A model generated the notes under the pieces. That model saw nothing but the letters and a program-made list of their open reading frames with translations, was not told where the DNA came from and ran no database searches. Of a DNA stretch of 64,000 bases, positions 1 to 8,103 are shown piece by piece. The stretch is from positions 58,419 to 122,418 of the forward strand of contig NZ_QYCN01000004.1 of assembly GCF_003583925.1 (NCBI RefSeq). The letters are read 5' to 3'. Position numbers and translations under genes: made by a program. Each line of letters opens with the position of its first letter. Positions within the stretch are counted from its first letter, which is position 1. This DNA comes from Hymenobacter rubripertinctus. GTDB taxonomy: Bacteria; Bacteroidota; Bacteroidia; Cytophagales; Hymenobacteraceae.

Positions 1-46
1 CTGGGTAGCGGCGGCCCTCTCCGGGAAGATTTATACGGACGGCAGC

Positions 47-541
47 TTACAAGGCCGCATCGTCGTCATCGGCGTGGTTGCGGGCCGTCGCGCCCCGGTA
101 CACGGAGTCGCTGGAGCCCTGCCAAGCCGTATTTTCGTCGGCACCATACGCCTGGCCTTTGCCGCTCTTGGCGCGCAGGGCCAGCCAACTCAGGCCGCTT
201 ACCAGCAGGGCTCCGCCTACTACCTTCTGGGTGGGCGTAAGCCGGTTTACCTGCTCCACGGCTTTTGTGCCCAAGTCTTTGGCTTTATTGCCCAGGTCCT
301 TGGCTTTCACGCCCAGGTCTTTCGCCTGCTGCGAGAGTTGGTCCATGTCAACGTTCTTCAGCCACTGCTGCTGGTCGAGCCAGGATTTCTGCTCGTCGTT
401 CTGACGGCCTCCGGCCTGGGAAGATGCCGACGTTTCGTGCTGATCCGCGCCCTCCGGGCCACCATTTACTTCGCTGGCGGGAGTAAAGGAAATGTGCTTA
501 TGGGCGGGAGCGCCGGGCTGGTTTGATTTCTGATTGCTCAT
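47..541 (-). CDS. Hypothetical protein with KAKDLG repeats and one membrane segment
   Basis: The 164-residue product is not a family I can name. The first 60 residues are polar and rich in Ser, Gln, Gly and Asn. Residues about 66-100 hold degenerate heptad-like repeats (QAKDLGVKAKDLGNKAKDLG, then TKAVEQVNRL) that should form an amphipathic helix of the apolipoprotein/LEA kind. A single hydrophobic segment, VVGGALLVSGLSWLAL, follows at about 108-123, and the tail is acidic (DDDDAAL). The ATG at 541 is the only clear start. A membrane-anchored stress or envelope protein is a reasonable inference, not more. It is divergent from the dehydrogenase gene that starts at 772. Confidence 0.6.
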   Translation of the reverse strand: MSNQKSNQPGAPAHKHISFTPASEVNGGPEGADQHETSASSQAGGRQNDEQKSWLDQQQWLKNVDMDQLSQQAKDLGVKAKDLGNKAKDLGTKAVEQVNRLTPTQKVVGGALLVSGLSWLALRAKSGKGQAYGADENTAWQGSSDSVYRGATARNHADDDDAAL

Positions 542-578
542 GGGAAGGAGATGTAAGTAGTTTAAAAATACTGGAAGA

Positions 579-601
579 GAGAGCCAACCGGGTTGGCTCT
601 C
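579..601. repeat. Short inverted repeat between divergent genes
   Basis: GAGAGCCAACC and GGTTGGCTCTC pair across a single central base. It lies in the 230-bp spacer between two divergent genes, so it could be an operator. No T-run follows, which argues against a terminator. Confidence 0.35.
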
Positions 602-771
602 CCTTCCCTATTCGTGAAAAGGAGCCCGAAGGTTGCCCCATACCGGATCAGCTGGCCTGTAGGGCCGGCCGGGCCGCCGCTGATGGGAACCGGGGGATGT
701 TGGGGCCGGGCGTAAACATCCAGCCGGGCTTCTCGTTGGGGGTACTACTGTTTTGCTTAACCAGCTTCTTT

Positions 772-1530
772 ATGCCCTTCACGCCCACTCCCGATACTAT
801 CCGTCGCTTTCAGGATAAAATTTGCTTTGTTACCGGCGCTACTTCCGGCATTGGCCGGGCCGTGGCCGTGCGCCTGGGCCGCGAGGGAGGGCGCGTGGCC
901 GTCATCGGCCGCGACGCGGAGGAGGGCAAAAAAACAGTTCGTCTCATCGAGCAGGCGGGCAGTCAGGCCATCTTCATCAGCTGCGACGTAGCCAAGGACA
1001 GCCAACTGGTGAAAGCCGTGGAGCGCACCGTCAAGGAGTGGGGCCGGGTAGATGTGCTCATCAACAACGCCGCCATGATGACCTTCGACTCCATCCTGCA
1101 ACTCGACCCCAAAGACTGGGACCACCTGATGCAGGTGAACTTACGGCCCCTGTTCCGCCTCACCCAGCTGTGCCTGCCCCATATGAAGCAGGGAGCCATA
1201 GTGGCCATCAGCTCGGTACACGCGACCCAGACGACGCCCAACGTGGTACCCTACGCGACCAGTAAAGGGGCCACTGAAGCCTTCGTGCGGGGCCTAAGCC
1301 AGGAGATTCCGCACACCCATGCCCGCGTGAATGCCGTGGCCCCCGGCGCCGTGGATACGCCCATGCTCTGGAGCAACCCCAACGTGAAAAGCGGCAAGGA
1401 GAAGATTACCGGTCAGGTTGGCACGCCCGAGGAGCTGGCCGCCGCCATCTGCTTTGTGGCTTCGCCCGAGGCCAGTTTCATCAACGGCACCACGCTCGTA
1501 GTCGACGGTGGCCGATTGGCGGCGCTTTAG
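772..1530 (+). CDS. Short-chain dehydrogenase/reductase (SDR)
   Basis: A 252-residue classical SDR, an NAD(P)-dependent oxidoreductase of unknown substrate. The cofactor loop TGATSGIGRAVA is at residues 21-32 (TGxxxGxG), followed by the NNAA motif, the catalytic Ser in AISSVHA and the catalytic pair in YATSKG (YxxxK). The C-terminus carries the usual ending INGTTLVVDGGRLA. The open frame extends 83 codons further upstream, but the ATG at 772 puts the Rossmann fold near the N-terminus as is normal for the family, and the upstream extension has no family character. The arginine at the end of beta-strand 2 (IGRDAEEG) suggests NADP preference, which is only an inference. No operon partner is visible. 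Confidence 0.9.
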   Translation: MPFTPTPDTIRRFQDKICFVTGATSGIGRAVAVRLGREGGRVAVIGRDAEEGKKTVRLIEQAGSQAIFISCDVAKDSQLVKAVERTVKEWGRVDVLINNAAMMTFDSILQLDPKDWDHLMQVNLRPLFRLTQLCLPHMKQGAIVAISSVHATQTTPNVVPYATSKGATEAFVRGLSQEIPHTHARVNAVAPGAVDTPMLWSNPNVKSGKEKITGQVGTPEELAAAICFVASPEASFINGTTLVVDGGRLAAL

Positions 1531-1567
1531 CCGAAGCAGTAAATGAGTGAGAAAAGGCGTTACTCCT

Positions 1568-1927
1568 TCACTGCTTTGGGCTGGGATGGCGCTGGGCGGG
1601 CGTAGGAAGTGGCCGGCCGGCGGCGTACAGATGGGCGTTGCGCTCAGCAGCGGCCCGGGCTTCTACCTCGAAGGGAATATGGTAGTAGCCGTGGCGGGCC
1701 CAGCCCAGCAGGTAACGCACCAGGAAGCCCAGCCGGCCGTGCTGTTCATACTGGCGGATGTGCTCCATTTCGTGGGCCACCCAAAACGGGTCGCGCAAGA
1801 ATTCTTCGCGGGTTACGCCACTCAGATGAATGCTCCGGCCCAGCACCATGGCCACGTTGCCGGCTCCCAGCTTGAAGCGGGCGGCCCGGGCAAAGGGGGA
1901 GTTTTCAACGATGCGGGGCAGGTTCAT
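1568..1927 (-). CDS. Small HExxH metallopeptidase-like protein
   Basis: The 119-residue product has a clear zinc-peptidase motif, HEMEHIRQY, at about residues 63-71, followed by YHIPFEVEARAAA, whose Glu is placed to act as the third zinc ligand. This arrangement resembles the small DUF4157-like proteins common in Bacteroidota. The open frame extends upstream to 2137, but the upstream part has no recognisable content and the ATG at 1927 starts a well-behaved N-terminus (MNLPRIVENSP). No signal peptide is evident. Substrate and role are unknown. Confidence 0.75.
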   Translation of the reverse strand: MNLPRIVENSPFARAARFKLGAGNVAMVLGRSIHLSGVTREEFLRDPFWVAHEMEHIRQYEQHGRLGFLVRYLLGWARHGYYHIPFEVEARAAAERNAHLYAAGRPLPTPAQRHPSPKQ

Positions 1928-2239
1928 GAGGCGCAAAAGTAAGGCCGGGTTATACGAACATAATTCGGGGAAGTTGGACCAGGTTGCATTACTTTTCAAC
2001 AAAATACTTGAATCATAAGAAGAATAACCGTTAAAAGGCAGTAAAAGCCTTGGTCCTTGTCGGGGTTTGGACTTAGCTTTACCCACCGGCCATCGTTCTG
2101 CCCAGCAGGCCCGATGCCGGTAAAACACCTTTCTCATCCTCTTTTGTCAGCCGGATTGCCGGTTGTCAATCGAAAAAAAGAAGCCCGCTTACGTCGCCCG
2201 GTTGCCCCGGCCGATGCTTTTACCACCTCCCGACGGACA

Positions 2240-2842
2240 ATGAAAAACAGCTTACTGTATTGCCTCGCCGCGGCCTCGATGGTCCTTTCCTTTTTCTTTG
2301 AACAGGCTCCCGCTGCCTCCGGTACTACCTTGGTAGCCTCCTCCCAGCAAGCCTCCCTGCTGAGCGCCTTCTTTAGCTCCGACGACGATGCACCCCGGGT
2401 GCTGACGCCCTCCGATTCGGTGGCCTACGACAAAGTCGCCCAGCGGCTTGGCATTGAAACTACCTATACGGAGAACGAGTCGTTGCTCGAAACCGTGGTA
2501 TCGTGGCTGGGTACTCCTTACCGCTACGGCAGCAACAGCAAAAGCGGTACCGACTGCTCCGGGTTCGTAACCCGCGTTTTTAAGGAGGTGTACGGCCTCA
2601 CCCTGCAACGTAGCTCGCGCTCCATGTTCACCAGCGTGAAGCACATCGATAAGGACGATATGCAGACCGGGGACCTGGTGTTCTTCCGCCGGGGTCCGGG
2701 CCAGCCCATTTATCATGTGGGCATTTACCTCAAGGACAGCAAATTTGCTCATGCGGCTACCAACGGCGGCGTCATGGTCAGTTCCCTGAACCAAGCGTAT
2801 TACAGTCGCAACTTTTACGCCGCTGGCCGGGTAGAGCGCTAA
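2240..2842 (+). CDS. NlpC/P60 family cell-wall endopeptidase
   Basis: A 200-residue exported protein. The ATG at 2240 gives a signal peptide (KNSLLYCLAAASMVLSFFF, then an Ala-rich cleavage region). The C-terminal half is an NlpC/P60 domain that cuts D-gamma-Glu-diamino acid bonds in peptidoglycan stem peptides. The catalytic triad is visible as Cys106 in GTDCSGFV, His159 in YHVGIYL and His171 in FAHAATNGG. A linker of about 70 residues separates the signal peptide from the domain, with no SH3 or LysM module. An upstream extension of the frame to 2057 is possible but would bury the signal peptide. A terminator follows 28 bp after the stop. Confidence 0.92.
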   Translation: MKNSLLYCLAAASMVLSFFFEQAPAASGTTLVASSQQASLLSAFFSSDDDAPRVLTPSDSVAYDKVAQRLGIETTYTENESLLETVVSWLGTPYRYGSNSKSGTDCSGFVTRVFKEVYGLTLQRSSRSMFTSVKHIDKDDMQTGDLVFFRRGPGQPIYHVGIYLKDSKFAHAATNGGVMVSSLNQAYYSRNFYAAGRVER

Positions 2843-2869
2843 AACACATTGGCTGCTTATGCTTTTTCG

Positions 2870-2899
2870 ACGCCTCGTTTTTCCGAACGGGGCGTTTTT
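2870..2899 (+). terminator. Rho-independent terminator after NlpC/P60 gene
   Basis: Stem ACGCCTCGTT / AACGGGGCGT (10 bp with one T-G wobble), 6-nt loop, then a run of T. Confidence 0.75.
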
Positions 2900-2999
2900 G
2901 TTGGCCCTGGCCGGGGGCAAACCATTTTGGCCCAACGGAGTATAGTATCCCATCGGAGCCCTTGCAGGCTCTATTCTATCTTCTTTGCTCCAACGATCC

Positions 3000-3671
3000 A
3001 TGGATAAGCATACCCCCAAAGGCGAGGACGTGGCCTCCTCCCCCCTGTTCAAGAAATTCGTCGGCAAAGCCGAGGAATACGTGAAGAAACCCACGCGCCT
3101 GAAGCAACTGCTGAACGACGCGTACCAGAAAGCCAGCGAAAAGAACGATGTGGGCTCCATTGCCCAGGAAGCCTGGGAAACCCTCCAGACGTTGTTCCGC
3201 CTCATTCGCACTTCGGTTGCGGGCGAGTACGATGGAGTGCCGACCTCGACTGTAGTAGCCGCCGTGGCCGTTACCGTCTATTTTTTGAGCCCCATTGATC
3301 TGATTCCGGACTTTATCCCGGTTCTGGGTCTGCTCGATGACGTGGCCCTGGTAGCTTGGTTCAGCACGACCATCAAGGAGGAAATGGACAAGTTTTCGGA
3401 GTGGGAAAGTACCCGGCCTACCGTAGTAGAGGAAAAGAGTCCGTCGACTACTGCCCCAAACACTACTCCAACGGCCATGGCTTCGACGGCTAAGCCCGAA
3501 GCAACCAAGCCCGCCCCGAGCAGCACGCCCCCCCCAACGGCCCCAAGCACCAGCGCTTCTCCCACTATCAGCCACGACGTCGCATCGACTACCACCGACA
3601 GCTCCCGGGAGCCGAACCTATCCGGTGAAGCGCGCCCCAGCGGCGGGGACACTGGTGGCAACGTCCGGTAG
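3000..3671 (+). CDS. YkvA-like (DUF1232) membrane protein with Ser/Thr/Pro-rich tail
   Basis: A 223-residue protein. The DUF1232 signature is the segment VYFLSPIDLIPDFIPVLGLL at about residues 93-112, immediately followed by DDVALVAW. Proteins of this family are small and membrane-associated, and their function is not established. The C-terminal 75 residues are a low-complexity Ser/Thr/Pro/Ala tail (TAPNTTPTAMASTAKPEA and similar) that should be disordered. The ATG at 3000 is preferred over a non-ATG start five codons upstream. Confidence 0.8.
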   Translation: MDKHTPKGEDVASSPLFKKFVGKAEEYVKKPTRLKQLLNDAYQKASEKNDVGSIAQEAWETLQTLFRLIRTSVAGEYDGVPTSTVVAAVAVTVYFLSPIDLIPDFIPVLGLLDDVALVAWFSTTIKEEMDKFSEWESTRPTVVEEKSPSTTAPNTTPTAMASTAKPEATKPAPSSTPPPTAPSTSASPTISHDVASTTTDSSREPNLSGEARPSGGDTGGNVR

Positions 3672-3688
3672 ATAAGGCACTAAACGCC

Positions 3689-3760
3689 CCCCAAGCCAGA
3701 AGCCCCGTCCCAACATTTCCGAGCTATCGGAGCTGTTGGGACGGGGCTTCTGGCTTGGGG
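3689..3760. terminator. Long perfect hairpin, bidirectional terminator
   Basis: Two 27-nt arms (3689-3715 and 3734-3760) pair perfectly, beginning CCCCAAGCCAGAAGCCCC. The 18-nt loop itself contains a 5-bp hairpin (TCCGA/TCGGA). It sits between convergent genes, so it can serve both. There is no long T-run. Confidence 0.7.
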
Positions 3761-3798
3761 CCGGGGTCAGGAACCAGCTATCAGCACTGGCAACTGAG

Positions 3799-4068
3799 TT
3801 ATGCGGCCTGCTGGGGCGGCGTGTGGGTGGCTACGTAGTTCACGAAGTCGCCAACAGTGGCCAAGGGCACTTCGTCGGGAATGACGATGTGGAAGTTGCG
3901 CTCCAGCTCCAGAATAATGTCCACGACATCTACGGTGTCGAAGCCCAGTTCCCGACTCAGGTCGCTGCCAATGCGCAGGCGGCGGGCCTTGATGGCTTTG
4001 CGCTTGCTGATAATGCGCACCACTTGCTGCTGAATAGATTTGGAGACGGGAGTCGTTGCGGTAATCAT
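3799..4068 (-). CDS. Acyl carrier protein-like protein lacking the phosphopantetheine serine
   Basis: An 89-residue protein with the size and helix pattern of an acyl carrier protein: SDLSRELGFDTVDVVDIILE corresponds to the canonical L-G-x-DSL-x-x-V-E-L stretch, and LERNFHIVIPDEVPLATVGD to helix III and the following loop. The residue at the 4-phosphopantetheine attachment site is Thr (DTVD) instead of Ser (DSLD), so the protein probably cannot be loaded in the usual way. The N-terminus is more basic (IISKRKAIKARRLR) than in normal ACPs. No fatty-acid or polyketide genes are adjacent. A regulatory or structural ACP-like role is an inference. Confidence 0.8.
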   Translation of the reverse strand: MITATTPVSKSIQQQVVRIISKRKAIKARRLRIGSDLSRELGFDTVDVVDIILELERNFHIVIPDEVPLATVGDFVNYVATHTPPQQAA

Positions 4069-4184
4069 AGAAAAAAACGACGGAGTACGAAAGAGAAAAG
4101 AAAGCGGGGCTAGGCAGCGGCACGGCGGCCCCGCCCGTTCGGGCGGAAGAGTGCGGAGCGGGCCTGAATGGTTGCAAGCAGCCG

Positions 4185-4228
4185 CAAGAAAGCTCCGGGA
4201 AGAAGTCAGTCTTCCCGGAGCTTTCTTG
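4185..4228 (-). terminator. Hairpin at the 3' end of the efflux operon
   Basis: CAAGAAAGCTCCGGGAAGA pairs perfectly with 4210-4228 (19 bp) around a 6-nt loop. It begins 2 bp past the RND stop codon. No T-run follows, so it may stabilise the transcript end rather than terminate alone. Confidence 0.6.
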
Positions 4229-4230
4229 AC

Positions 4231-7200
4231 CTACGCGTTGGCCAGAATGGGCGGCGTGGCAGCCGCTACTTCCTCCTGGTCGGCCGGCACCTCGGGCTCG
4301 CCCTTGATGCGGATTTTCAGGCTCTCGGTAATCAGGTACATCACCGGCACCACCACCAGCGTGATAAGCGTGGCGAACACCAGACCGAAGATGATGGTCC
4401 AGGCCAGCGGGCCCCAGAACGTCACCGATTCGCCCCCGATGAAGAAGTTGGGCTGGCCTGAGTTGAAGAGCTCGTAGAAGTCGATGTTCAGGCCGATGGC
4501 CAGCGGAATCAGGCCCAGCGTGGCGGCCGTGGCCGTGAGGATTACCGGGTTGAGGCGGGTGCGGCCGGCCAGCACGATGGCTTCGCGCAGGGGCATGCCC
4601 TGGCTGCGCAGCATATCGGTGAATTCGACCAGCAGAATACCGTTTTTCACTACGATACCGGCCAGCGCGATAATACCCACGCCCGTCATCACGATGCTGA
4701 TGTTCATGCCCGTAATGGCCAGGCCCAGCAGCACCCCGATAACCGAGAAAATGATTTCGGCCAGGATGATAATCGGCTTGCTGATGGAGTTGAACTGCAT
4801 CACCAGAATGAGGAAGATGAGGCCAATGGCGCCCACGGCGGCAATGCCGAGGAAGTCGGAGGTTTCCTTCTGGTCTTCCTGGGCGCCGCCCATTTTCACG
4901 GAGTAGCCGGGCGGCACGGGGAACGACTTAAGCGACGTTTCAATCTGGCGCACTACATCGGGGCCGGTGAAGCCGCCGAGCACGTTGGACGAAATCGTAA
5001 TTACGCGCTTCACGTCTTTGCGCTTGATGCCGCCGTAGGTGGTGCCGTAGCGCACATCGGCCACCGAGGCGATGGGCACCTGGCGCACCAGGCCCGTGGC
5101 GTCGCGGAAGGTCAGCGGCGAGTTCAGGATGGCGTCGATGTCGGAGCGGTAGGGCTCGGCGTAGCGCACCTGAATCGGGTACTCGTCGTCGGCCGTTTTG
5201 AATTTGCTGGCCTCGGTGCCGTAAATGGCCGTGCGCACCTCCATACCAATCTGGGCCGTGCTGATGCCCTCGCGGTTGGCGCGGGTACGGTTGATGTCGA
5301 TGGCAATTTCGGGGTTGCGGTCCTGCAGGTTGGAGCGCAGCTGCTCGATGCCGCCGATGTTGGCCGAGTCGATATAGCGGGCTACGTTTTTGCTGAGCGC
5401 GATGAGCGTGGGGTAGTCGTCGCCGGCCACCTCAATGGCGATGGGCTTGCCGGTGGGCGGGCCGCTGCTTTCCTGGTCGACCGAAATTTCGGTGCCCGGA
5501 ATGCCTTTCACCACCTCCCGGATTTTATCCATGTACAGGGCCGTCGAGGGGCCGGTCCGCTCGCTCATCTCCTTGAACGCCACGGCCACTTTGGCCAGGT
5601 TCGATTGCGACGTACCGGCGGCCGAGGCCTCGCCGGGGTCGGCGGCGCCAATGGCCACGTTGGTAATCACCGATTCTACGTCGTGGTTATCCTTGCCAAT
5701 AACGCTGTAGATGCGTTTTTCGAGGATGCGGGCCACCGAGTCGGTGACGGCGACGCGGGTACCGACCGGCATTTTGAGGTAGGTATACACGAACTTGGGG
5801 TCGCCCTTGGGGAAGAAGTCGACCTTGGGGCTACGGGCCCCGATGGCGACAATCGACAGCACGAACAGCACCACCATGCTGAGCATAATCATTTTCGGCC
5901 ACGAAATGGCCCAGCCCACGAGGCGGGCGTAGGCATCCTGGAAGCGGGGCAGCACCTTGGTCTGGAAGCCGGCAATCAGGTGGACGAACACGAAGCGGTT
6001 CAGAATAACGAGCACGGCCAGCGTGAGCATCAGGCTGCCCAAAAAGGTCGAGCCGAACAGGAAGCCGCCGATGGCAATCAGCACCATGATGCCGATGGCA
6101 ATGGACATAGGCCGGTCCCACTTGGGCTTTTCGCCGGTGTGGTGGTCTTCGCGCTCCATGAAGCTCACGGCAAATACCGGGTTCATAATAAAGGCCACGA
6201 TGAGCGACGACATGAGCGTCAGAATCAGCGTTACGGGCAAATAGAACATGAACGAGCCCACAATACCGGGCCAGAACATGAGCGGCACGAATGGCGCGAC
6301 GGTAGTCAGCGTGCCGGCCAATACCGGAATAAATACCTCGCCGGCGGCGTACTTGGCGGCCTGGGCCGTCGTCAGTTCGGGGTGCTCGTGCAGCAGGCGG
6401 TGGGTGTTTTCAATTACCACAATGGCGTCATCGACCACAATACCCAGCGCCAGCAGGAAGGCGAAGAGCACAATCATGTTGAGCGAGAAGTCGAGGGTGG
6501 GCAGCAGCACGAAGGCCAGGAACATGCTCAGCGGCACCGACAGGCCCACGAACAGGGCGTTGGTGGTGCCCATGAAGAACATCAGAATCAGCGTGACCAG
6601 AATAAAGCCGATGATGATGGTGTTGATCAAATCGTGCAGCGTAACGCGGGTGTCGTTGGAGGTGTCGCCGGTAACGGTGATGGTCAGCTCCTGGGGCAGC
6701 GTCAGCTTGGTTTCGGCAATAATTTCCTTGATTTTGTCGGAGGCGTCGATCAGGTTTTCACCCTGGCGCTTCACCACGTTCAGCGTTACGGCCGGCTTGC
6801 CATCGAGGCGGGCGAAGGATTCGCGGTCCTTGAACCCGTCGGTGACGGTGGCAATGTCGCCGAGGCGCACGGCCGAACCGCTCAGGTTTTTGAGCTGGAT
6901 GTTGGCAATGTTATCGGCCCGCACGTACTGGCCGGCCACGCGCACGGCGCGCTTCTGGTTGCCCACGTCCACGGTACCGCCCGAAATGGTCACGTTTTCG
7001 CGGGCAATAGCGGCGCTGATGTCCGAAAAGCTCAGGCGCGACGCCCGCAGTCGGTTCAGGTCCACGTCCACGTTCACCTGCTGGTCGAGGGCGCCAATAA
7101 TATCGACGCGGGTGATTTCGGGCAGGGCCTCAATCTTGTCCTGGAAGTCGTCGGCAAACTTTTTCAGCTGGCTGATGGGCAGGTTGCCGGCCAGGTTGAT

Positions 7201-7644
7201 GTTCATAATGGGCACCTCCGACAGGTTCACTTCCTGCACGGTGGGCGGCGAGGGCAGGTCGTTGGGCAGCTCGGAGCTGGCCTTGTCCACGGCGTCCTTG
7301 ATGAGCTGCTTGGCGTACTGCACATCGACGCCGGAGGTAAACTCCACGTCGACGATGGCGTAGTCCTGGTTCGAAGTCGAAGAGATTTTCTTCACCCCGT
7401 TCACGCTCTTGATTTCCTTTTCGAGCTGGCGCGTGACCAGGTTCTCGATGTCGGTGGGCGAAGTACCGGGGTAAATCGTGGCCACGATAATGCGCGGAAT
7501 CACGATGTCGGGAAACTTCTCCTTGCCCAGCTTGATGTAGGCAAAAATACCCATCACGCACAGTACCAGCGTGATAATGTAAATCGTCGTCTTATTGTCA
7601 ATGGACCAACTAGTGGGTCCGAATTCTTTTCCGGTGTCCTGCAT
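4231..7644 (-). CDS. RND efflux pump, inner-membrane permease
   Basis: A 1137-residue AcrB/MexB-type RND transporter with the expected 12-helix plan: an N-terminal helix (TTIYIITLVLCVMGIFAYIK), a large periplasmic porter loop, five helices, a second helix repeat beginning near MIMLSMVVLFVLSIVAIGA and a second porter loop. The proton-relay acidic pair appears in LGIVVDDAIVVIENTHR near residue 410. It lies last in a minus-strand locus encoding TetR, TolC and an adaptor lipoprotein, so it should export drugs, metals or lipids across both membranes. It is slightly longer than AcrB and has an extended hydrophobic stretch near residues 520-560. The substrate cannot be read from sequence. Confidence 0.95.
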   Translation of the reverse strand: MQDTGKEFGPTSWSIDNKTTIYIITLVLCVMGIFAYIKLGKEKFPDIVIPRIIVATIYPGTSPTDIENLVTRQLEKEIKSVNGVKKISSTSNQDYAIVDVEFTSGVDVQYAKQLIKDAVDKASSELPNDLPSPPTVQEVNLSEVPIMNINLAGNLPISQLKKFADDFQDKIEALPEITRVDIIGALDQQVNVDVDLNRLRASRLSFSDISAAIARENVTISGGTVDVGNQKRAVRVAGQYVRADNIANIQLKNLSGSAVRLGDIATVTDGFKDRESFARLDGKPAVTLNVVKRQGENLIDASDKIKEIIAETKLTLPQELTITVTGDTSNDTRVTLHDLINTIIIGFILVTLILMFFMGTTNALFVGLSVPLSMFLAFVLLPTLDFSLNMIVLFAFLLALGIVVDDAIVVIENTHRLLHEHPELTTAQAAKYAAGEVFIPVLAGTLTTVAPFVPLMFWPGIVGSFMFYLPVTLILTLMSSLIVAFIMNPVFAVSFMEREDHHTGEKPKWDRPMSIAIGIMVLIAIGGFLFGSTFLGSLMLTLAVLVILNRFVFVHLIAGFQTKVLPRFQDAYARLVGWAISWPKMIMLSMVVLFVLSIVAIGARSPKVDFFPKGDPKFVYTYLKMPVGTRVAVTDSVARILEKRIYSVIGKDNHDVESVITNVAIGAADPGEASAAGTSQSNLAKVAVAFKEMSERTGPSTALYMDKIREVVKGIPGTEISVDQESSGPPTGKPIAIEVAGDDYPTLIALSKNVARYIDSANIGGIEQLRSNLQDRNPEIAIDINRTRANREGISTAQIGMEVRTAIYGTEASKFKTADDEYPIQVRYAEPYRSDIDAILNSPLTFRDATGLVRQVPIASVADVRYGTTYGGIKRKDVKRVITISSNVLGGFTGPDVVRQIETSLKSFPVPPGYSVKMGGAQEDQKETSDFLGIAAVGAIGLIFLILVMQFNSISKPIIILAEIIFSVIGVLLGLAITGMNISIVMTGVGIIALAGIVVKNGILLVEFTDMLRSQGMPLREAIVLAGRTRLNPVILTATAATLGLIPLAIGLNIDFYELFNSGQPNFFIGGESVTFWGPLAWTIIFGLVFATLITLVVVPVMYLITESLKIRIKGEPEVPADQEEVAAATPPILANA

Positions 7645-7650
7645 GGGTGA

Positions 7651-8103
7651 AGAAGCTAGGAGTTAGAAGCTAGGAGTTAGAAGACTGAAGGGAGGCACGG
7701 ATGGATTTTCCGTATGCCTCAAGCAGCCGGCCTACTTCGTTCGCTTGTTCAATGAGTGATTCGGTATCGGCGTAGCCTAAGTCGCGGCTCAGCAGAAAAT
7801 AGTACTGGGTTTCTTCGAGCGAGCCTTCGGCCGTGTTGAAGAACCGGAGTTTGTCGCGGGGCCCGCGCTTGCGGAAACCCTCGGCAATGTTGGCCGGAAC
7901 CGACACCGCCGCCCGCCGAAGCTGGGAAGTAAGAGCGAACAATTCGTGCTTAGGAAATGACTCGGTTACCTTATACACCATCAGTACCAACTGGTGGGCT
8001 TTCTGCCACACCACGAGTTGCTGAAAGTTTTTCGCAGGTTCCCGTTTCGCTTCCATGAGTCAACACATAAATTCTAACTCCTAGCTCCTGACTCCTAGCT
8101 TCT
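7651..8103 (-). mobile_element. Inverted-repeat-bounded cassette carrying an S23-like gene
   Basis: Imperfect 33-bp terminal inverted repeats at 7651-7683 (AGAAGCTAGGAGTTAGAAGC...) and 8071-8103 match at all but about three positions. They enclose only the four-helix-bundle gene. The outer arm overlaps the stop codon of the adaptor gene, and the inner arm supplies the last codons of the S23-like gene. The cassette splits the adaptor/RND gene pair. In the transcript the arms would form one long stem with the reading frame in the loop, which is the architecture of 23S rRNA intervening sequences. No transposase is present; mobility is inferred. Confidence 0.55.
7670..8056 (-). CDS. Four-helix bundle protein of the S23/Avd-like family
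   Basis: A 128-residue protein with the hallmarks of the S23 (23S rRNA intervening-sequence) family: FQQLVVWQKAHQLVLMVYKV at the N-terminus, then FPKHELFALTSQLRRAAVSV, PANIAEGFRKRG, and a C-terminal helix with FFNTAEGSLEETQYYFLLSR. Length is normal. Relatives are encoded inside rRNA intervening sequences and, as Avd, next to diversity-generating retroelements, where they bind nucleic acid. No reverse transcriptase is visible here. The final residues (SSNS) and stop codon are encoded by the flanking repeat. The gene is embedded between adaptor and pump genes and is unlikely to be a pump component. Confidence 0.88.
   Translation of the reverse strand: MEAKREPAKNFQQLVVWQKAHQLVLMVYKVTESFPKHELFALTSQLRRAAVSVPANIAEGFRKRGPRDKLRFFNTAEGSLEETQYYFLLSRDLGYADTESLIEQANEVGRLLEAYGKSIRASLQSSNS

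Noticed and set aside
5605-7650. 681-codon open frame antisense to the RND gene
   Set aside because: Composition is His/Gln/Glu/Gly-rich in the way produced by reading a G/C-rich gene backwards, and the RND protein on the other strand is unambiguous.
7670-8056. Diversity-generating retroelement accessory gene (Avd)
   Set aside because: The fold is similar, but no reverse transcriptase, template repeat or variable repeat pair is present in the window.
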